This document shows positions 50,662-61,749 of a stretch of DNA of 64,000 bases, piece by piece. The stretch is from Nageia nagi (taxonomy: Eukaryota > Pinophyta), in the NCBI GenBank assembly GCA_050084985.1, contig JBITNC010000001.1, positions 107,260,001-107,324,000 on the forward strand, given 5' to 3'. A program made the position numbers and the translations under genes. The stretch's first letter is position 1; each line of letters opens with the position of its first letter. The notes below the pieces were generated by a model, which did not search any database, was not told where the DNA came from, and saw only the letters and a program-made list of their open reading frames with translations.

Positions 50662-50990
50662 ATATATATATCATAATGTCCATAAAATATAATCCATGAA
50701 TACCAATAACTACATCCAAATCCTTAAAATATATACATATCCATAAAAATTTATACAAAAATCATGTGATCATAGAATATATCAAAATCTATTATCCTAG
50801 CCTAGCCTTGTGATCTTATCTATCCTCCCATGGAGGTATCCCCTCTACCTTGTGGACCCTATGTCTATATGGGGAAGTCCTTATCTCCCCTAACCCTTTA
50901 TAGCTTCCCCTAATGGACCACTTGACTCTAGTTGTACCTTTGGTGGCAACATGGGTATCCTAAAAGTGTTCATCCCTATTGAGCATGCTT
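50309..50990 (+). other. RLG-1 tail, part 2: repeats, no gene
   Basis: Contains a 32-base repeat about 2.5 times (catcatatcataaccataa type, 50454-50535) and an (AT)n tract with three interruptions at 50604-50671. Nothing coding. Confidence 0.7.
50604..50671. repeat. (AT)n microsatellite, interrupted
   Basis: AT dinucleotides broken by tt at two points. Confidence 0.95.
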
Positions 50991-50999
50991 TCCATGGGT

Positions 51000-52900
51000 C
51001 CTATGTCACCATTCATGTAGAATGACTATTGCTAGTATGGTGGATCCTATGTATCCCACTCCTCTATGATGTAGTTGTGTGCATCTACATCTTACTCCTT
51101 AAGGATGATCACCCACCTGATAGATGCTTCATAACCATAATATCTATTTCCATAAGTTATCCCTAAAAAGCTAATGCCCTAAATGTGTCTCTTTACCAGC
51201 TCATAGTCATTAACTAATGTTGAGTATGTGGTACCAACAATGTCTTAATATATGTACCCACCTTTATCCTCAATGTACCTACATATATCCTTTAAGTCAT
51301 AGTTAGGAGCTATGTCAACCAACATACCTCTTCCTAGGAAGCTTATAATTGCACTTGCATGTTATCCCTCTCCAAGGTGACTACATCTCTCTCCCCTCTC
51401 AATGCATCATGCTTGGCCATCATGGCATCTTGCTCCTATTGATCACTATCTCTCATTGCAATGGTAGCATATCTCTTCACAAGGATTATATCTCTCTCCC
51501 CAACCAACTATGCATCATAGGCCTCTTTCCCCCTTGGCCATTATGTTAAACTAACTATCAAACTCAAGGCTTCCTAGGTGCTCACTTACCACTGTAGCCT
51601 CCTATCCTCCATCTCTAATGCCCTAATCAATTGGTTGGACTGCATGCTATAGCTACTTCCCTCCTCTTGGTGCTACTACTACTATCCCTCCTAATTCTCC
51701 TCCTACCAATAGATCTAATAGCATTCCACTGATGATCTCTCTCTCTCTCTCTCTCTCTCTTGTTATGGATCCCACCATGAATCATATGCCATTATGATGC
51801 TAATATTATCCATATATAGAGTTATAATGAGCTCATTTAGTACATCATTTGGATCCCCCTATACCTCTATCTATTGATATAGCTCTGGGTATGCTTGCAC
51901 ATCCTGTGATACTCACAATTATCATATCACTTGCTCATATCTAAATACCTCTATATCTTAGGCCTCTTCTTATGTACATTATGGGATCTCTTGACATGAG
52001 TTAGCTACTTGACCTCCTTTGCATAGCTAAGAACACTCCTCTAGGGCCTCCAAATAATATCCTCTACCTTAAGAATAGCCCAAATACTCTTGTGTTAGGG
52101 GTATAAACCCTTGTAGGGCCTCCAATGAGGTTTCTCATGAATCCTTTCCCATCATCTCACATATGGTAGCTCTTTCCCTACTATGGGCACCTTAAGATCC
52201 ACTTCATGTTATGTATAATGTATGGTAAACTATAGGGTCATACCATATGCACATGCTCCCATACCCTAATTTGTATCAAGCGGGAAGTTAAGAGTCTCAC
52301 TCTTCTCCTCTATCTATCTACCAACTTATAACTCTACATAAGATAGCTAGGCCCTAGGCATAAATCATCCCAACCTTAACTATATCCCTAATAATATTAA
52401 ATAGGTTCTAATGGAATTTATGCCCACTCATATTTGGAAGAAGAAACCAATTGATCAGGTTCATAACCATGGTTGACTAAGGGCTCAACATCCCTCAATC
52501 ACATAGGGTCCCATAGTTGATGCTCTCATTCTTGGTATCAATGGCCTACCACCCATCATCAAAAATCCTCTACATCATCCCACCTTTAGTGGGGGCCTTG
52601 GTGATCATTGCACCCTCAAGTGGCACTCACAATATCTTATAAATATTCTTAATGCTGATCATTATCTCATCTATGTGAAAGTGGAAGGTGTTTCACTTCG
52701 AGTGCCAGTGCTCCACCAATATCTAGATGTATGCTTGGTTGATGATAACTTGGTGTAATCGAATGATGCCAACTAGTCTAACTTCCTTGAGCCAAACCCA
52801 ATCTTCCCCATGCATCACACCTTGCATAGTGCTCAGGATAGGATTGAATTTGTACTAGGTTTTTTTGGGTATAAGTTCAAGTAGCAATATCATTATCCCT
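51000..52900 (-). pseudogene. Antisense plant-mobile-domain (PMD) frame of RLG-1 with coiled-coil tail
   Basis: Minus strand, transcribed toward integrase. One frame from about 52820 runs far with stops only at likely Gln/Trp/Arg codons: GVMHGEDWVWLKEVRLVGII, ILVEHWHSK, then NTFHFHIDEIMISIKNIY (complement of 52639-52692), VPLEGAMI and FDDGW. The block matches the PMD signature and its counterpart TFHLSIGEMTITIEKI in RLG-2. Later come PIVGKELPYVR and HWRPYKGLYP (about 52100-52200). From about 51340-51500 a charged repeat (AMMAKHDALRGERDVVTLER) predicts a coiled coil, as in many PMD proteins. A (CT)n run (51736-51760) lies between. Start codon not determined. Function in the element unknown. 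Confidence 0.78.
51736..51760. repeat. (CT)n microsatellite
   Basis: About 12 CT units inside the antisense PMD pseudogene; reads as Arg-Glu repeat in the minus frame. Confidence 0.95.
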
Positions 52901-54880
52901 ACTCAAAGTTAGTGTTTCTATTTTATAAAATTAATCCTCTTGATCCTAATTTAGTTTTTATTTTGTGATATACTTTACATTTTATGTTATATTAGTCTTA
53001 TTTAAAGTGTGTCACCCTAAGTGTCATTTAATATTGTATTCATATATTATCAAATTTTATCATCTTGTTGCCTAAATTTTACCAATCTTTTCCTTTTTTG
53101 TTTAACTAATTTGTAGTAGGCTAGTTAATATTTCCCAACTAATTTGATATAAAATAGTTGGTTTACCAATTGGGTGGTTGAGTAATTAGTGCATCAGTCC
53201 TAGGTCAGTTCACCTAGGGCCTAACCAATGGGGTCCCCATCAACCCCTATATCAAAATCAATTTGCACCCCATCAGCTATAAGATCCAAATGAGGTTGAA
53301 TTAACCCATTCATTATGTGATTAAAAAATCATAAAAAAAATCTAAAAAATTGCATTAAATCTCAAATATACTTTGGTAAAGTTCTCCTATAGTGTCATAT
53401 ATTCATTTTGATTACACTTTTATTCAATTTGGTCTATTAGTGTGTAAAATATGTGATGCCCTAGGGTTTTATCATTTCATCCTATATTTTATCATTTTTA
53501 TCAAATTTTAGCTATTAAAAATGTAAAATTAAATCAATTGAGCTACTTATCTATGCTTGTAATATCCAAAATGGTGAAATATTTAGGTACATACCCACTT
53601 GTGCAACACTCATCTCCTCCAACTAGTGGGCCATATGGTGGGTCCTATCTACCTTCTACTACCATCACCATGTCAGCTACCTTCCTATCATCGCTCTCAG
53701 CTGATGGAAAGGCAAATAAATCTTCTAGGTTAGAGCTCTAATTGCAAGATTAAAATTTTAAAAAATGAATTACCTTTTATCTTTTTAACCTATCATGGTC
53801 CTAATTGATTGATCAGTTAGTCAACTAGTCCATCAAACCCTTTAGCGAGCCCTTCTAGCTAGTACCCCTAACTATCCCATTGGTTAGCACTAACTAGTAT
53901 GCACCATATTAGTTAAGATTAATTTATTAATTTTCCCACTTTTCTCATCAATCTACTCAATATTTTTCACTTATCGATTGACTAGATGTATGTGGCCCTA
54001 TCCTAGACCTCATCCCATCTTCTTGCTTGAGGGGGATGTAATCACCCAATATTTTTAATTCTTACTTTTTGATCATCATCATCTTGTTAGGTTACCCCAT
54101 AGGTGCAATCAATTTTTTATAAAAAATGATATTCTAGGCTTTCATTTTGCTTGTTATTTTTAATCATTTTAGCATATTTATTATTTATCATTTAACATGG
54201 CATTTTATTCAAGTATCGCATGCTTATGTGCTGTAGTTGAATGTCTAGAAGGTATGTAAGCTTATGAATGATCACTCAACATGGCTATGTCATTATCATT
54301 TTAACCCTCAACTATTAGGGCAAAGCATAATCTTTGATCATTTCACCCTTTGAATACTGGGGTAAAGAAAAATCATTGATAATTTTACCCTTCAATTATT
54401 ATGGTAAAGAAAAGATCATTTGCTTTTTTTGTTTGATTACTTGATGTTATTACATCCCCTCAACATGACTATATCACATCATTATACAATATATTTTACG
54501 ATTTTTATTTTTATGATCATTTTCTTTCAACATTTTGTTGGCATGATTGCATTGTTATCATAACTTATTTTTCTTAACTACTGACTAGTTATGATATGAT
54601 AATGTTGGCACTGTAATGTGTTATATCCATAGGTACCCTCAACATGATTATGTTGCTTGTATAAAATTCACTTTTATATGGTACAAATTGGTTAAAACAC
54701 AACATTATTGGCACCATGATGTGTTATAACCATATGTACCATTGATATGATTATATCAACCCTATTAGCACGACACAAACTAGTGTCACATCACACACAC
54801 TTCACCTATTTTTATATTGCATTTCATATCTTGTAAAATTTCATTTTGGATCTTACAAAATGAGTATAAAAATGGGGATA
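52901..54880 (+). other. RLG-1 distal tail and polypurine tract
   Basis: Non-coding. Three 42-base tandem units at 54296-54421 built on tttaccctt...ggtaaagaaaa. Two copies of an ~55-base block (gttggcactgtaatgtgttat/attggcaccatgatgtgttat, 54603 and 54708). Short actagttggtc-type motifs are shared with the LTR that follows. Ends with the polypurine tract aaaatgggga (54869-54878). Confidence 0.7.
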
Positions 54881-56000
54881 TGTAAATACCTAAAAATTAT
54901 TCATTCACCTAGCTTAGGAGACTCACATGATTTATTATGTCTTGTAACTTATCATGATCATATTAGCCCATCAACTCTCCAAAATAAAGTTTGCATGGTC
55001 ATTTTTGGTAACATGAATTATTATTACCATTTGGTCAACCTTAAGCCTAACTGACCTATCAGTTAGGGGACTAGTTGGTCGGTTAGGTATAAAACCCTAA
55101 TCAACTTACTAGTTGGTCACTATCAACTTATAAATATCAATTCAAAATCATTTCTCCCTCTCCCATAAATGGATATCTTGTGAGTTCTTGCATGCTCAAC
55201 CTTCCTTCCACTATGTGCATAAACTTTTGTAGGGTGATACCTCCCATGTAATTTCATCCCATTACTTCCAAGATAAAAAGGTGATTCTTATCCTTATCTT
55301 ACAAAGGAATCTTGGATAAACTTATGTGATTTTTATTTTTATATACAATAACATTATTTCATGTGGTTTTGTAGGTATTGGAGATCATATAAGGCCATAA
55401 AATTATATCCTTTTGGGTCTTTTTTAATCCATTTATGCATGGTTGAATTTTAATATTCTAGGCTAGTATCTTGTAGGCTTAGGCTAGATTTATTTAGTTT
55501 GTTTAAATCATTACCAAATCATTTTATATCTTGTTTAGTCTATGTTAGCTTACATTTTAGGTATTGGTCTTATTTTGAGTGCCTTGTTGACTCAAGGCTC
55601 GAAGATTAACAAGCATACAAGTCCCACATTGCTTGGCTCTAGGTTCCCAAGGACCTAGAGCTTAAAAAATTCCTTAAATCTTTGTCTTGTAGGTCATTTT
55701 ACATTTTGGGAGCTTCATAAAGAATAAATCTCTAACCCTACTCTCAATTTTGTCTTGTATCATTTTTTCATATCATCACCAAGTAATATTTTAGATATTA
55801 CAAGTGGGCATCCAAAGCCCATTAGGTTTCTCACATTTTGTTTAGTGTTTGAGCTCAAGTGGGGGTCTTTGGGATGATCTACATAAATTACATCAATAAT
55901 ATAAAGGCACATAAGTTCATAGTCATTTGTTTCCATACAAGATATAAATAATTGCACATAATAATATCTCATTTAATGCAATAGGGATGGGGTATTTACA
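54881..56000 (+). repeat. RLG-1 3' LTR (or solo LTR)
   Basis: 1,120 bases with perfect 10-base terminal inverted repeats TGTAAATACC/GGTATTTACA. A polypurine tract abuts the left end and TATA box cttataaatat lies at about 55126-55136. No 5-base duplication flanks it (ggata/tactc), so it is better explained as the 3' LTR of an element extending left than as a solo LTR. No second copy in the window, as expected if the 5' LTR is beyond the left edge. Confidence 0.82.
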
Positions 56001-59000
56001 TACTCCCTCCCTTAGGAATAACATGGTCCTTTATATTCTAGTCACAAATGTATTTATTCAAGAAAATTTATCAATCTATCTTAGGCACATCATAATTTTC
56101 ACAATAATTACCCTACTAGAAGTTGTACTAATTTATTTTCTTTAACATTTTTAATATTGAAAAGCTAAGACCTAAGTAATTTTTTTTTTTTAATGTGCCA
56201 ATATAAATTCCTCTAAATATCAATATAAGAAGGATTATTCTTAGCAATCTAATTCAATAAGAAATTTCACATAAGCATACTTGTTTAATATTTAGTAGTT
56301 CATACTAAACCATTTCAAGTTGGAAAAATAAATTTTGGTATGAAAATCATATGATCATCCACATTTTTTACCTAATAGCCACCTAATCTCAAGTTTTCAA
56401 GAAACTTTAATTATTTATTTTGTTAAAGAATTATATATTTCAATAATTCATCCTTTTTATATGTGAATTGATCCAATAGTTTCTTAGACTGTGGCATGTG
56501 AAGTTTTTCCAAAACCTTTCTCATCATTATTCATGTGTGAGTTAATAATATTCCCACCCTTATTCATATGTGGGATCATTCATCTTGGCTAATCATTCAC
56601 AAGATTAGGATAATCGTTTTCATAAAATGAAAATATTTCATATCATCAAAGTATGTTTTTTTTCTATAATTCTTGATGAATGTTCAATCAAATATTTCTT
56701 GATGAAAGTTAAATCAATCCTTTATTCAAAGTTTGAATTCATATTGTTAATAAAAGAATTTTTTTTAATGTATACCAAGGATAAATTCATTTAATTTTCA
56801 CAAGATCAAAATTTTGTTGGTTAAGGAGTACCTAGAATGATTTTGAGTAAACTTCTTATAATTGTATATTCAAGCTAAATATAAATTACTAGTTATTCTA
56901 GTGCTATGTCTTTCTAATAGCATAAACATAATTAAAATAATATCATAAAATATTCATTAATACATTCTTGTTTCATATAACAATGATCATTTTGATCAAC
57001 TTGCTAGTTTGTATTAAGGTATCCTTTCCTTAATGGATTTGATCCTAACATTCCCCCATTTCTCATACCTTCACTACTAGGATTTATCAAGACATCCTAA
57101 GAGAGATTAATCCTAAATTTGGCTAAGAATATCTCATATTTTCATGTCTTCTCCTTTCAATATTCAGTCTTCTTTAAGGAAGCACTAACATGCATAAATG
57201 ATTTATCTTGTATATTTTAAATTTGTGCATACAAATCTCATTCTTGAATTAGAAACTTCTCCCCTTATACAACAAAATTAATTTTCTTAGCTATTAACAT
57301 GGTAGGTAAAAGAACAAAGTTTGGTCCCAAAGGAGGGGACCTCTCATGATTTTTTTTATGTGATCTTGAGATAATGGTGCCCCTAGGATCTTGATCTAGT
57401 TCAATATTCTTGAGCTAAATTGGGATCCTAGGTAGGATTGGGATACCACCCCCATAATATTAGGCCCCTCAATATCCAAATCCTAAAATGTATTCATGAA
57501 ATAAACCCTAGGATTGATCTTTATATTTGAAATTTATACCTATCCTTTTGTCTCATAATTAGGTTTAGTGTGATGAACCTTGGCTTTGGACTTGCAACTT
57601 GAAGGTTATAACAATGAAAATGGAATTTACCAACTTTGGGTATGTGTTTGATGATATTTTTTAGAAGAATGTTTTAATAAAATTTTGCAAGATTATAGAT
57701 GAGAGAGTGCATATTTCAAATATGATATTTTTTATAATTAGACTAGATTTTATATTTTTAATATAATTTTCAATGAAAGAGGGTCCATAAAATTCAAAAT
57801 CTAGGGTTTCATATTTGTTTAATAACTTTTTATTTTTTAGAATTATGAAAAAAAATATTGGCATAATTTATATACAATTATCCATAAGTTAAAAAAATTA
57901 AAAATGATAACTTTAGGTCAAATTATGCTTGATGCATATGAGCTCTTTTGAAACAATAATCATGGCTAATAACAAATTAATAAAAAAAATATTCAATAAA
58001 AATTTATATAAAAATATTATTTAAATATTTAGTATCTTAGGAATCTTTAACCAAAAGTATTTAAAAAACTAATTTAATTGGATCCAATTATGCTTGATGT
58101 ACATGATGGGGATATGGTTTTGGAATAGTATTTTTAAACAATGGTTTTTAAAAATGGCTATCATCTGGGTATTGGAATAAATTACATTTTTGAAAACTAG
58201 ACTTTGAGTACTAAATTTTCATCCAAGTGACCTTTTTCAAGATTTTAACTCTAAGTGCTTCAAATTTTGAGATCAATTGTGACCAAATATGAAAATCAAA
58301 GAAAATATGTCCACTTTTTGGCCATTTTTGGGACCAACTTCTTGCACTTACCTTGGCTTTCTACCTTTTTATGGAATCTCTTTGAATCCTAAGAGATTCT
58401 CTTCATTCTTCTTCTATGCTTAATTCTTGGTGTAATAAGGAATTTTTGATGTATATCAATTTTTTTCATTCGAATGATACTTTTATCACCACAACTTGCT
58501 TCTTACAAATCTCTTACAAGATCTTCACCCATTAACACATATATTGACTTGTGTTAAAGTAACATGTTTCTAACCATTCAATTATTTATACATACCACAC
58601 TCTTAGTTTTGGATCCCTTAAATATTTATCTTGGTTTTCTATTTAGATATTATTATATTACTTAGATTATTTTAGTGGCGTACAACTAATATTGTGGTAC
58701 AAGCCATCAAGATAAATAATGATTTCAAAAAAATTCAAAAAAATAGAGATCTAATTTTTCTTTGAATATTATGAACTTTTGAAAATATATTTATTTAGTT
58801 AAGAAAGCATATAAAGTTCTCTTATGATGATTGATCGATGATTTTTTCTAAGCTTCTATCGAATATTTTCATATATTTTGGTTATGATCATCACCTGATC
58901 ATCCAAATATAAATAGTGATTATACCTCCTTACTTAACTATTTAAGAAGATTATTTTTAAGAGTTACTCACTCTTCTCTACTAGGAACAACATAATATGA

Positions 59001-60738
59001 CTTGGTTATTCCATTAACCAAAGAACAATATTGGAAGCATTCTTAGTAACCAAAAATCTCATAATAAAATATCTTTTATTATAATTTACATGAACAAATC
59101 ATCTATTTAGATCAATTTTTTATTCAAAATAATGGAAACATTCTCCTACTAGTCTCACTATCTAGGGATCATCATTCCTTTCACCTTTTTCATTTGGTGA
59201 TAAGGATAGTTCCTAAGAAAACCTAATCTCATTCTGAAGTAATAATTTTTCATACCTTTGGGCTTATGCCTTCTATTTTTTCATTTCTTGTAAGGAGGTA
59301 ATGAAATGTGGGAATTATTACTTTTGCATAGCTTGGATTTGCTCTAGTAATTTACACTCATAGGAATAAGATCCATCATAAATTTATTTCTTTTGATTAC
59401 TATGGATACCCATATTTTTTCATATTCTTCTCTCTCTCTTAGAAGATTTTCTACACATTTTCTATTGTCTAAATATATATAAATATGTCATTAATAAATT
59501 TAATGTGCACATTCTAACCACTTTATTCTAGTCAATGTGCTAGCTATATAGAGATCTTTTAGTTTTTTACTCAAAAGGTATTATCATTGATGCAAGCTCA
59601 TAAATGTCTTAGTTTTTTCTAAATGATTATTTATTAGTTTGATCAAATGTGCTTTTGTAAAAACATTCTCTAATAAGTGTCCTTTTTTTCCATCCATATT
59701 CTTCTTTTTACAAATATTATACTTGAGGTACAAAATACTATTTGCTTGTAGATATTTTCAAGGTTTGTGATCCTTGGATCCTCTAAAGAGTACTATTGTA
59801 CTTGCTTAAAATTTAATGCATATAACTATTACAATAATGGTATTGTACATTATTATCCATTGTCATCTTATTTTGGTAGGTAAAAAATGTTGTTTCAATC
59901 ATAGCATTAAATGTAGAGGACAAGTTTCAACTTTAGCTAGCATAATCCAAATTTTAAGAGATTATGATGGTTCTCAAAATAAACCCTATTCCTCTTATTA
60001 TACAAATTGTAACTTTTCATATTGAAATACAAGAGAATAAAATTCATCATGGGATGCATGGTTTCTTAGAACATTACTCTACAAATGTGATGAATAACGA
60101 TTTACAACAAAGTCTTGCATTCATTTTGCTGTAACCTACATAAATTTTGGATGTTTTTTCCTTCCTAATATAAAAATTGATTAGTAATTATTCCTTTTTA
60201 TTCATTTAATCACTTTACCTAATTATATTTGAAGGGTTATAATTTATATTCCTTATAATCAATTCCTTGTACAACTCATGACATAGATTGGTCCAATTGC
60301 TTTGTATCCTAGAAAATACTTAGGATCCTTTTCTATTGCTTGGATATTTTGGCAACAAGATCTATCATGGAAAATTACCTAATCCTTTAAGATTTTTAAG
60401 CATCAAGGATATTGGATTCTTTCTCAAATATACTCCATATTTTTTCATCACCTTGTTATTACTTAGGTGCAATTACTTTGATTCCAAACCCTCCTTTAGC
60501 AAGTTTTTCCAACCAATCTTCTTAGTATTTTGAATCATTTTATTTTATTAATAAAATGTATCATGTAAACTTAGAGTTTCCTAACATATATTTTTTCATG
60601 TAACCTAAGATGTCGTAGACTATACAATTGGGTTTGTAAGTGAAAACTCTTCCATATTTTAGGATCTTAAGTTATGTTATCCAAATTTGTAATCATTTCT
60701 TCATTTTAATTTCCTTTTCCTCTATTTGAATGAATATT
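56001..60738. other. Unassigned AT-rich DNA, possible minus-strand retroelement
   Basis: No open frame above about 70 codons with family features on either strand. A minus-strand junction (complement of 57041-57063) reads AATGGGGGAA then TGTTAGGATC, like a polypurine tract plus LTR start, and a minus-strand PBS-like site lies at 60739-60752. No gag or pol motif could be confirmed between them and the expected LTR pair was not found. May be a very old element or host intergenic DNA. Confidence 0.4.
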
Positions 60739-60879
60739 AGCTCTAATACCAATGTAGATTACCCTCTCTAAACTCACTCTTTTCTACACATAAAATTTAG
60801 GATAACTTTATATACATAATGTTATATAGGTTTCAACATTATCAAGGGATATTAAGATGATCCACATTAAGCTTCATAT
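60739..60879 (-). repeat. Minus-strand PBS-like site and possible LTR end, cut by RLG-8
   Basis: Complement of 60739-60752 reads TTGGTATTAGAGCT, one change from the iMet PBS core, and directly follows CTACA, an LTR-type end, reading from the right. Bases 60753-60879 would then be the end of a 5' LTR interrupted by RLG-8. No partner LTR found. Confidence 0.4.
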
Positions 60880-61727
60880 TGTAGACACCTAAAAATATCC
60901 CTTTTTAACTAGTAAACATTGAAATAATCATAACTCTTCACGACAATATAAAATAAGTTTAAAAAACCATATTATTGGATAGCTCCTATCAAGTACATGC
61001 AAAATGGGTGGTCACATGACTCTTTTTAGGTAAAATTGGCTATTTGGTGGTCATTTTAATATTGTTACAAAATTGAAAACCAGTCACCAGTAACCCAAAA
61101 TAGTCACCAACATTTGAAGGCAATAACTGACGTTCTCTTGGTAATCACCGATGACTCTATAACAGTCAAACAAGAAACCAAAATAGCGAGGGAAAGTTGA
61201 AACATTTCACTCTTCCAAGATGATGTGGACAGAGGGGGTCAGTTACAACCTATGGTAGCTTTTCACTTCCCCTTACCAGCCTTGGAACATCTCACCCTAA
61301 ATCTATAAATACAAGCTAATACAAGGCAATAAAGGGAGAATCTTGACCCATTTTTGAAGTAGGGTAATGCTGCCAAAATCTTGTGAGCTCATACCTTTTA
61401 TTGTTTTATGCTAGTTTCAATTCAATACATGTCATACATAGATGCTTTGATGTTATTATCTTTTGCATGTGTGTAGGATTTACAGGTTGTCCATATCAAG
61501 GAGAGAAGCAAGCAAATCAAAAATAGTGAAGATCTAATACCTTCATTTTGGCAAATGGCATTTGTAAAAGTCCCTTCTAAGGGAAAATTGTAGTTTGGGC
61601 TGAAAATCAATATCAATTTACAATTACAACATTTCTATCTATTTTACATAATTTGAGGTTTAGTGAAGATTTAAGAATAATTGTATTTCATGTTATTCTA
61701 CATTCCAGCTCTATTTTCACTGCAACA
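60880..61727 (+). repeat. RLG-8 5' LTR
   Basis: 848 bases, TGTAGACACC to TGCAACA. TATA box tctataaata at about 61302-61311. Contains four gtcaccagt/gatgactc-type units (61080-61165). The block gtaaaagtcccttct aligns with RLG-2 LTR at about 560. Confidence 0.85.
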
Positions 61728-61730
61728 TTC

Positions 61731-61749
61731 TGGCACTAGAAGGAGGGCC
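61731..61749 (+). other. RLG-8 primer-binding site candidate
   Basis: tggcactagaaggagggcc, three bases after the LTR end. Starts TGG as a PBS must and is shared with RLG-2 in degraded form. The tRNA cannot be named with confidence. Confidence 0.65.

Larger units (their letters stand above)
24368..56000 (+). mobile_element. RLG-1: outermost giant Tat/Ogre-like Ty3/gypsy element, split by nested insertions
   Basis: Pieces in consistent orientation and order make one element: leader, gag, protease (24368-28123); post-protease linker, RT, RNase H, second RNase H, integrase (38438-42830); tail; antisense PMD; polypurine tract; 3' LTR (54881-56000). The protease half stops exactly where the linker half starts. 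Removing 28124-38432 leaves a candidate 5-base duplication (CCTAG/TCTAG). About 16 kb remains after removing insertions, before adding the 5' LTR, which should lie left of RLG-2 outside the window. That size fits Ogre-type elements. The reading as one element is inference; each half on its own is secure. Confidence 0.78.

Noticed and set aside
54037-54060. Polypurine tract plus LTR start (gagggggatgtaatcaccc)
   Set aside because: No second copy and no matching end found downstream before the 54881 LTR.
54881-56000. Solo LTR
   Set aside because: No flanking 5-base duplication and a polypurine tract directly upstream; fits a 3' LTR better.
60440-60540. Possible minus-strand LINE reverse transcriptase end (KLAKGGFGIK)
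   Set aside because: Only one short G-G-x-G-I-K-like match; flanking sequence gave no LINE motifs or poly-A tail.
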